From Mediterraneibacter butyricigenes (GTDB lineage: Bacteria > Bacillota > Clostridia > Lachnospirales > Lachnospiraceae): 64,000 nt of DNA. The notes beneath the pieces are model-generated. The model searched no databases and was not told the origin of the DNA. It saw nothing but the letters and a program-made list of their open reading frames with translations. Within the stretch, counting starts at the first letter, position 1. The number at the start of each line of letters is the position of its first letter. The DNA is taken from NCBI RefSeq assembly GCF_003574295.1, contig NZ_BHGK01000001.1, positions 2,108,001 through 2,172,000 on the forward strand, written 5' to 3'. Shown here piece after piece: positions 59,444-64,000 of this stretch. Made by a program: the position numbers and the translations under genes.

Positions 59444-60544
59444 ATGAGAAAAGAAGATACATTTTCAATCGAACAACTGAATGTGGGTTACGGAAAAGAT
59501 CCTCTGATCCGGGAGATTACATTTTCCGTAAACCCGGGCGAGATTCTGACGTTGATCGGACCGAACGGTTCCGGAAAATCTACGATTCTGAAGACATTGA
59601 CCGGTCAATTGAAAAAAATGGGTGGCAGAGTCTGCGTGGGGACGGAAGAAATAGAAAAACTGGGTCGCAGAGAACTGGCACAGAAGCTTTCCATGGTGAT
59701 GACGGAGCGGATTCAGAGTGAACTCCTGACCGGAAGGGATCTGGTGGCTTCGGGGAGATATCCTTACACCGGAAGATTCGGACATCTGACGGAACGGGAC
59801 TGGCGGAAAGTGGAAGAGGCAATCCGACTGGTAAAGGCGGAAGAAGTCGAAGAAAAGGATTTTATGAAGATCAGTGACGGACAGAGACAGCGTCTGATGT
59901 TGGCGCGTGCAATCTGTCAGGAACCGGAGATTCTGATTCTGGATGAACCGACTTCCTATTTAGATATGGGATTTAAACTGGATATCCTGCAAAGAATTCG
60001 TATGCTGGCACGGGAGAAGAGAATGGCAATCCTTTTGTCTTTGCATGAACTGGATCTGGCACAGATGTTGTCGGATCGGATCGCGTGCGTGAAAGGCGAT
60101 CGGATCGACCGGATCGGAACTCCGGAGGACATTTTTTCCGGGGAGTATATCCAGACGCTTTATGGAGTAGAACCGTCGAAATTTGATCCAGTGACCGGAA
60201 GAATGTTTCTGCAAACGGAAGGAAAAAAGCCAGAAGTATTCGTGATCGGCGGAGGCGGAAACGGGATTGCGGTGTATCGCAGACTTCAAAGAGAAGGAAG
60301 ATCCTTTGCGGCGGGAATTCTGTGGGAAAATGACGTGGAATATGCGGATGCGCAGGCTTTGGCGGCACAGGTAATCGCGGAGAAGGCATTTTACCCGATC
60401 GGAGAACAACGGTTGGAACAGGCAAAAAAAATCCTGGATCAGTGTGAAGAATGTATCTGCCCATTAGACGAATTCGGACCGCTAGGTGAGGCAAACCGAC
60501 AACTGGTGGAATATGCGCTGAAAACAGGCAAGAGAAAGGCTTGA
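59444..60544 (+). CDS. BtuD/FecE-type ABC ATPase with C-terminal glycine-rich domain
   Basis: A 366-residue ATPase. Walker A GPNGSGKST (39-47), signature SDGQR (144-148), Walker B LDEPT (166-170) and the H-loop LSLHELD (about 199-205) are intact. The usual protein is about 255 residues; the last 105 form an added domain (VFVIGGGGNGIAVYRRL near 267-283, then a helix-strand plan) that looks like a small Rossmann-type fold and could bind a nucleotide or the tetrapyrrole. The stop overlaps the -35 of the next promoter. Confidence 0.9.
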   Translation: MRKEDTFSIEQLNVGYGKDPLIREITFSVNPGEILTLIGPNGSGKSTILKTLTGQLKKMGGRVCVGTEEIEKLGRRELAQKLSMVMTERIQSELLTGRDLVASGRYPYTGRFGHLTERDWRKVEEAIRLVKAEEVEEKDFMKISDGQRQRLMLARAICQEPEILILDEPTSYLDMGFKLDILQRIRMLAREKRMAILLSLHELDLAQMLSDRIACVKGDRIDRIGTPEDIFSGEYIQTLYGVEPSKFDPVTGRMFLQTEGKKPEVFVIGGGGNGIAVYRRLQREGRSFAAGILWENDVEYADAQALAAQVIAEKAFYPIGEQRLEQAKKILDQCEECICPLDEFGPLGEANRQLVEYALKTGKRKA

Positions 60545-60569
60545 CTTCCGCTCTGAGCTATGATACAAT
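60541..60569 (+). promoter_or_regulatory. Promoter of the rpmG-secE-nusG operon
   Basis: TTGACT (60541-60546), a 17-bp spacer, and TACAAT (60564-60569). The -35 overlaps the stop codon of the ABC ATPase gene. Confidence 0.75.
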
Positions 60570-60672
60570 TTTCTGGCGAATGGAAGTAGGTCTTTTTTTT
60601 ATGCCTAAATTTAGATGGGGTCGCAGCCATCATGTAACTATCAAAAATGTAGCATAAAGCGAGGTGGAAGTT

Positions 60673-60822
60673 GTGCGCACAAGAATCACATTGGAATGTA
60701 CAGAATGTAAACAGCGTAATTACACCATGACGAAGGATAAGAAAGCTCATCCGGAACGCATGGAAACTAAGAAGTACTGCAAGTTCTGTAAATCACACAC
60801 ACTGCACAAAGAGACAAAATAG
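60673..60822 (+). CDS. rpmG: 50S ribosomal protein L33
   Basis: A 49-residue L33 starting at GTG 60673 behind GAGGTGGAAGTT. The zinc-binding type is shown by CTEC near residue 9 and CKFC near 37. It belongs to the 50S subunit near the E site and starts the conserved secE-nusG operon. Confidence 0.95.
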   Translation: MRTRITLECTECKQRNYTMTKDKKAHPERMETKKYCKFCKSHTLHKETK

Positions 60823-60843
60823 TCGCTGGAAGGAAGTGGAAGA

Positions 60844-61053
60844 ATGGGAGATAAGAAAGAGAAAGCTCGCAAGAAGAGTTTTACAAAAGGTCTTCAGGCC
60901 GAGTTTAACAAGATTATCTGGCCGGATAAAGAAACACTTGCAAAACAGACAGTGGCTGTATCAGTCGTATCAGTACTTTTAGGAGCATTGATCGCAGTGA
61001 TCGATATTGTCATCAAGTACGGAGTCGATTTTCTCGTGCAGTTGAAATTGTAG
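60844..61053 (+). CDS. secE: Preprotein translocase subunit SecE
   Basis: A 69-residue SecE with basic N-terminus (KEKARKKSFTKGLQAEFNKI), the conserved IIWPDKETLAKQT segment and one membrane helix. It is an essential partner of SecY. AAGGAAGTGGAAGA precedes ATG 60844. Confidence 0.95.
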   Translation: MGDKKEKARKKSFTKGLQAEFNKIIWPDKETLAKQTVAVSVVSVLLGALIAVIDIVIKYGVDFLVQLKL

Positions 61054-61065
61054 AAAGGTGATTTT

Positions 61066-61584
61066 ATGTCAGAGGCAAAATGGTACGTAGTTCATACCTA
61101 TTCAGGTTATGAGAACAAAGTAAAAGCAAACATTGACAAGACGATCGAAAACAGACATCTGGAAGATCAGATCCTGGAGGTCCGGGTTCCGATGCAGGAA
61201 GTAGTCGAGCTGAAGAACGGCGTTCAGAAGGCGAGTCAGAAAAAAATGTTTCCGGGTTATGTTCTGATCCATATGATCATGAATGATGACACATGGTATG
61301 TAGTACGTAACACCAGAGGTGTGACCGGATTCGTAGGTCCAGGTTCCAAACCTGTTCCGCTGACAGAAGAAGAGATGCTCCCGCTGGGAATCAAACGCGA
61401 AGATATTGTGGTAGACTTCGGAGTCGGAGATACCGTAACAGTCTTAAGCGGAGCTTGGGAGGGAACCGTTGGCGTCATTCAGACGATGAATGAACAGAAA
61501 CAGAGCCTTTCGATCAATGTCGAATTGTTTGGTCGTGAAACTCCGGTAGAACTGAGTTTCGCAGAAGTCAAAAAAATGAATTAA
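61066..61584 (+). CDS. nusG: Transcription antitermination/elongation factor NusG
   Basis: A 172-residue NusG. The N-terminal RNAP-binding domain ([41 protein letters not shown]) and the C-terminal KOW domain ([19 protein letters not shown]) are complete. It binds RNA polymerase and the ribosome or Rho. Thirteen bases follow secE; AAAGGTGATTTT precedes the start. Confidence 0.96.
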   Translation: MSEAKWYVVHTYSGYENKVKANIDKTIENRHLEDQILEVRVPMQEVVELKNGVQKASQKKMFPGYVLIHMIMNDDTWYVVRNTRGVTGFVGPGSKPVPLTEEEMLPLGIKREDIVVDFGVGDTVTVLSGAWEGTVGVIQTMNEQKQSLSINVELFGRETPVELSFAEVKKMN

Positions 61585-61595
61585 GCATTCAAAAC

Positions 61596-61629
61596 GTGGG
61601 AGGAACCCTCGGTTCCGCAAACACCACAA
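61596..61629 (+). promoter_or_regulatory. Leader hairpin upstream of rplK (probable L1 site)
   Basis: GTGGGAGGAACC...GGTTCCGC...CACCAC: an outer GTGG/CCAC stem and an inner GGAACC/GGTTCC stem separated by an asymmetric loop, ending directly at the AAGGAGG ribosome binding site. The same design occurs at 62101-62132 before rplA. Confidence 0.6.
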
Positions 61630-61642
61630 GGAGGTAATTAAA

Positions 61643-62068
61643 ATGGCAAAAAAAGTTGAAGGTTATATCAAATTGCAGATTCCAGCAGGCAAGGCTACTC
61701 CGGCTCCTCCGGTTGGACCGGCTCTGGGACAGCATGGTGTAAACATCGTTGAATTTACAAAGCAGTTCAACGCAAAGACAGCAGATCAGGGAGACGTGAT
61801 CATCCCGGTTGTTATTACCGTATATAACGACAGAAGTTTCAGTTTCATCACAAAGACACCGCCGGCAGCAGTTCTGATTAAGAAAGCCTGCAAGATCCAG
61901 TCAGGATCCGGTGTTCCGAACAAGACAAAGGTTGCTACTATCACAAAAGCTCAGCTTCAGGAAATCGCTGAGACAAAGATGCCAGACTTAAATGCTGCAT
62001 CTATCGAAGCTGCTATGAGCATGATCGCAGGAACCTGCCGTTCTATGGGTGTAATTGTAGAAGAGTAG
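61643..62068 (+). CDS. rplK: 50S ribosomal protein L11
   Basis: A 141-residue L11 with the conserved start [31 protein letters not shown] and C-terminal [20 protein letters not shown]. It forms the GTPase-associated centre with 23S rRNA. AAGGAGGTAATTAAA precedes ATG 61643. Confidence 0.97.
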   Translation: MAKKVEGYIKLQIPAGKATPAPPVGPALGQHGVNIVEFTKQFNAKTADQGDVIIPVVITVYNDRSFSFITKTPPAAVLIKKACKIQSGSGVPNKTKVATITKAQLQEIAETKMPDLNAASIEAAMSMIAGTCRSMGVIVEE

Positions 62069-62100
62069 GAACAGTCCTTTAGTGAGAGAAATTGAAGACA

Positions 62101-62132
62101 GTGGGAGGGGCATTTGACCCGCCAATACCACA
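62101..62132 (+). promoter_or_regulatory. Leader hairpin upstream of rplA (probable L1 site)
   Basis: GTGGGAGGGGC...GACCCGC...TACCAC, a second copy of the design before rplK, again abutting AAGGAGGTAAT. The GTGG/CCAC closing stem and the AxxACCAC 3' side are conserved between the two while the loop differs. Confidence 0.6.
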
Positions 62133-62145
62133 AGGAGGTAATAGA

Positions 62146-62838
62146 ATGAAACGAGGAAAGAAATATAGCGAAGCTGCAAAACTGATCGATAGAACAGCAC
62201 TCTATGAGAAAGCAGAAGCAGTTAGTTTAGTAAAGAAAGTGGCAACAGCCAAGTTTGATGAGACAATCGAAGTTCATATCAGAACCGGATGTGACGGACG
62301 TCATGCTGATCAGCAGATCAGAGGAGCAGTCGTACTTCCGCATGGAACAGGTAAAAAGGTACGTATCCTTGTATTCGCAAAAGATGCAAAGGCTGAAGAA
62401 GCAAAAGCAGCAGGAGCAGATTTTGTCGGAGGAGACGAACTGATTCCGAAGATCCAGAACGAAGGATGGTTTGACTTTGACGTTGTTGTTGCAACACCTG
62501 ACATGATGGGCGTTGTTGGACGTCTGGGACGTGTACTTGGACCTAAGGGTCTGATGCCGAACCCGAAGGCAGGAACCGTAACAATGGATGTTACAAAAGC
62601 AATCAACGAGATCAAAGCCGGTAAGATTGAGTACAGATTGGACAAGACCAACATTATCCATGTGCCGATCGGTAAGGCTTCCTTTACCGAGGAACAGTTA
62701 GCGGACAACTTCCAGACGCTTATTGATGCGATTTTGAAGGTAAAACCGGCAGCAGTAAAAGGTCAGTATTTGAAGAGCATTACACTGACTTCTACCATGG
62801 GACCTGGAGTAAAGGTTAACCCGATGAAGCTGGCTTAA
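62146..62838 (+). CDS. rplA: 50S ribosomal protein L1
   Basis: A 230-residue L1. The family start [34 protein letters not shown] and [15 protein letters not shown] are all present. L1 binds the L1 stalk of 23S rRNA and often represses its own mRNA. ATG 62146 behind AAGGAGGTAATAGA is preferred over an upstream frame start. Confidence 0.97.
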   Translation: MKRGKKYSEAAKLIDRTALYEKAEAVSLVKKVATAKFDETIEVHIRTGCDGRHADQQIRGAVVLPHGTGKKVRILVFAKDAKAEEAKAAGADFVGGDELIPKIQNEGWFDFDVVVATPDMMGVVGRLGRVLGPKGLMPNPKAGTVTMDVTKAINEIKAGKIEYRLDKTNIIHVPIGKASFTEEQLADNFQTLIDAILKVKPAAVKGQYLKSITLTSTMGPGVKVNPMKLA

Positions 62839-62884
62839 TCAGAAGAATCATAAATCAAGCATATATCTATGCTAAATTATAAGA

Positions 62885-62928
62885 TTGCGGAAATGATACT
62901 TGACAAATCGTTTCCGCAATGTTATTCT
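62885..62928 (+). promoter_or_regulatory. rplJL promoter set in the loop of an inverted repeat
   Basis: TTGACA (62900-62905), a 17-bp spacer and TATTCT (62923-62928). ATTGCGGAAATGAT (62885-62898) and ATCGTTTCCGCAAT (62907-62920) pair with one mismatch, so the -35 box lies in the loop and the spacer forms the right arm. Confidence 0.7.
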
Positions 62929-62939
62929 ATTTTGGTAAG

Positions 62940-63052
62940 TGACTGCCGAAGACAGCAGGTGCCGTAAGGCATAAGAAGTATACGCCTGCCGAGGAAGAAC
63001 AGATTCAAAATGAATTGTTGTGTCTCCATGTCTTAGGGCTGGAGATTTTTTT
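62940..63052 (+). ncRNA. L10 (rplJL) leader with attenuator
   Basis: The leader matches the L10-binding mRNA leader pattern: TGCCGAAGACAGCAGGTGCC, AAGGCATAA and CGCCTGCCGAGGAAGA. It is followed by an intrinsic terminator, TCTCC (63023) pairing with GGAGA, then TTTTTTT. L10 with L12 is expected to bind this RNA and regulate the operon. Confidence 0.8.
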
Positions 63053-63110
63053 ATACCTATTCCTTTGGATTAGAAGCAGTCAGAAATCTAATAAGGAGGT
63101 GTACCCGAAA

Positions 63111-63662
63111 GTGGCAAAAGTTGAATTGAAACAACCTATCGTACAGGCAATTGCAGAAGACATCAAAGACGCTCAGTCCGTAGTACTGGTCGACTATCGT
63201 GGACTTACTGTTGAACAGGACACAGCTCTTCGTAAACAGTTCAGAGAAGCAGGCGTTTCTTATAAGGTTTGCAAGAACACGATGATGAAGCGTGCGTTCG
63301 AGGGAACTGAGTTTGCAGGACTTCAGGAATTCTTGGAAGGACCAAGCGCAATCGCAATTTCCAAAGAAGATGCAACAGCACCGGCTAGAATTCTTTGTGA
63401 ATTCGCTAAGAATGCAGAAGCTCTCGAGTTGAAAGCAGGTGTAGTAGAAGGTACTGTTTATGATGTAGCAGGACTTCAGGAACTGGCAAAGATTCCGTCA
63501 AGAGAAGTTCTTCTTTCCAAATTGCTTGGAAGCTTACAGTCTCCAATCACAAATCTTGCTCGCGTCCTGAATCAGATCGCAGAGCAGGGTGGAGCAGCAG
63601 GAGAGACTGCAGAAGCACCGGCAGAAGAGGCTGCAGCAGAAGAAGCACCGGCAGCAGAGTAA
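63111..63662 (+). CDS. rplJ: 50S ribosomal protein L10
   Basis: A 183-residue L10 starting at GTG 63111 (AAGGAGG lies 11 bases ahead). Residues SVVLVDYRGLTVEQDTALRK and YKVCKNTMMKRA are typical. The C-terminus carries an Ala/Glu-rich tail (AEAPAEEAAAEEAPAAE) that extends past the usual end. L10 anchors L7/L12 dimers. Confidence 0.95.
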   Translation: MAKVELKQPIVQAIAEDIKDAQSVVLVDYRGLTVEQDTALRKQFREAGVSYKVCKNTMMKRAFEGTEFAGLQEFLEGPSAIAISKEDATAPARILCEFAKNAEALELKAGVVEGTVYDVAGLQELAKIPSREVLLSKLLGSLQSPITNLARVLNQIAEQGGAAGETAEAPAEEAAAEEAPAAE

Positions 63663-63733
63663 TTATACCCGGCAACCGGTACAGAAAGGTTGCATAATCT
63701 AAAAATTATTATTGAAAAATGGAGGAAATGAAA

Positions 63734-64000
63734 ATGGCTAAGTTGACAACAGCTGAGTTTATCGAAGCAATCAAAGAGTTATCAGTATTAGAGTTAAATG
63801 ATTTAGTAAAAGCATGTGAAGAAGAATTTGGCGTATCTGCAGCAGCAGGCGTTGTAGTTGCAGCAGCAGGTGATGGAGCTGCAGCAGCAGAAGAGAAAGA
63901 TGAGTTCGACGTAGAACTTGTATCTGCTGGAGCATCCAAAGTTAAAGTTATCAAGGTTGTTCGTGAAGTAACAGGTCTTGGACTGAAAGAAGCTAAGGCT
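63734..64000 (+). CDS. rplL: 50S ribosomal protein L7/L12 (3' partial)
   Basis: The first 89 residues of L7/L12: N-terminal dimer domain ([20 protein letters not shown]), Ala-rich hinge ([13 protein letters not shown]) and most of the C-terminal factor-binding domain ([20 protein letters not shown]). The window ends inside the gene at KEAKA. ATG 63734 follows GGAGGAAATGAAA. Confidence 0.96.
   Translation, partial: MAKLTTAEFIEAIKELSVLELNDLVKACEEEFGVSAAAGVVVAAAGDGAAAAEEKDEFDVELVSAGASKVKVIKVVREVTGLGLKEAKA

Noticed and set aside
1-64000. CRISPR array, prophage, integron or complete insertion sequence
   Set aside because: No regularly spaced direct repeats, phage structural genes or transposase genes were seen. 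The only mobile hints are the recombinase-like tail, the dispersed element and a short intron-like piece.

Overview
The window is a chromosomal segment of a low-GC, spore-former-lineage Firmicute, most likely a gut Lachnospiraceae (Blautia/Dorea/Mediterraneibacter-like; genus not resolvable by eye). The reasons are AAGGAGG-type ribosome binding sites, frequent GTG starts, TTGACA/TATAAT promoters, a CIRCE/HrcA heat-shock site, an L10-type ribosomal leader, cobalamin and Mn riboswitches, and families typical of that group (EFR1 ferredoxins, AIM24, DUF4230, AzlCD, AGCS and SNF transporters, secreted collagen-like proteins). No prophage, complete insertion sequence, CRISPR array, rRNA or tRNA was found.

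Layout. 1-2.1 kb: tail of a recombinase-like gene and a Na/phosphate transporter with a PhoU-like domain. 2.2-4.4 kb: an acetyltransferase, then an AT-rich islet with a ribbon-helix-helix regulator facing a zinc-ribbon membrane protein. 4.5-16.7 kb: housekeeping genes (PfkB kinase, YaiI/YqxD protein, an RsmH-type methyltransferase away from the dcw cluster, maltose acetyltransferase-like, DegV, CYTH protein, a NifX-FKBP fusion, flavoprotein, CoA-Nudix, ClC). 17-21 kb: AzlCD, ribokinase and a two-HTH regulator. 21.3-21.8 kb: a scar of gene fragments, including a piece of a Ser/Thr kinase. 22-26.5 kb: a 1499-residue surface protein with FG-GAP-like, Fn3 and collagen-like parts. 26.5-31.6 kb: small conserved genes, AIM24, DUF4230, a deoxyinosine glycosylase and a lipoprotein amidase. 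31.6-34.9 kb: a decaying redox cluster (EFR1 ferredoxin, flavodoxin, TetR, broken flavodoxin and MATE genes). 35-41 kb: pgi, bacteriohemerythrin, flavin reductase-rubredoxin, and a Mn-riboswitch-controlled P-type ATPase. 41-46 kb: a second collagen-like surface protein, CIRCE-controlled hsp20, a secreted nuclease lipoprotein and a CobW-like GTPase. 46-53.5 kb: AGCS symporter, a nitroreductase-tcdA-(rhodanese-ttcA) operon, SNF transporter and phosphoglucomutase.

54.5-60.5 kb is the most striking unit: a cobalamin riboswitch with its terminator, followed by a lipoprotein version of the cobaltochelatase CbiK, a BtuF-like lipoprotein, a FecCD/BtuC permease and an ATPase with an extra C-terminal glycine-rich domain. 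The two lipoproteins carry similar accessory beta-rich domains. The arrangement suggests a surface system that handles tetrapyrroles or cobalt and couples this to import, repressed by B12.

60.5-64 kb is the conserved rpmG-secE-nusG-rplK-rplA-rplJ-rplL block. Two copies of a probable L1-binding hairpin precede rplK and rplA, and an L10 leader with attenuator precedes rplJ; rplL runs off the window end.
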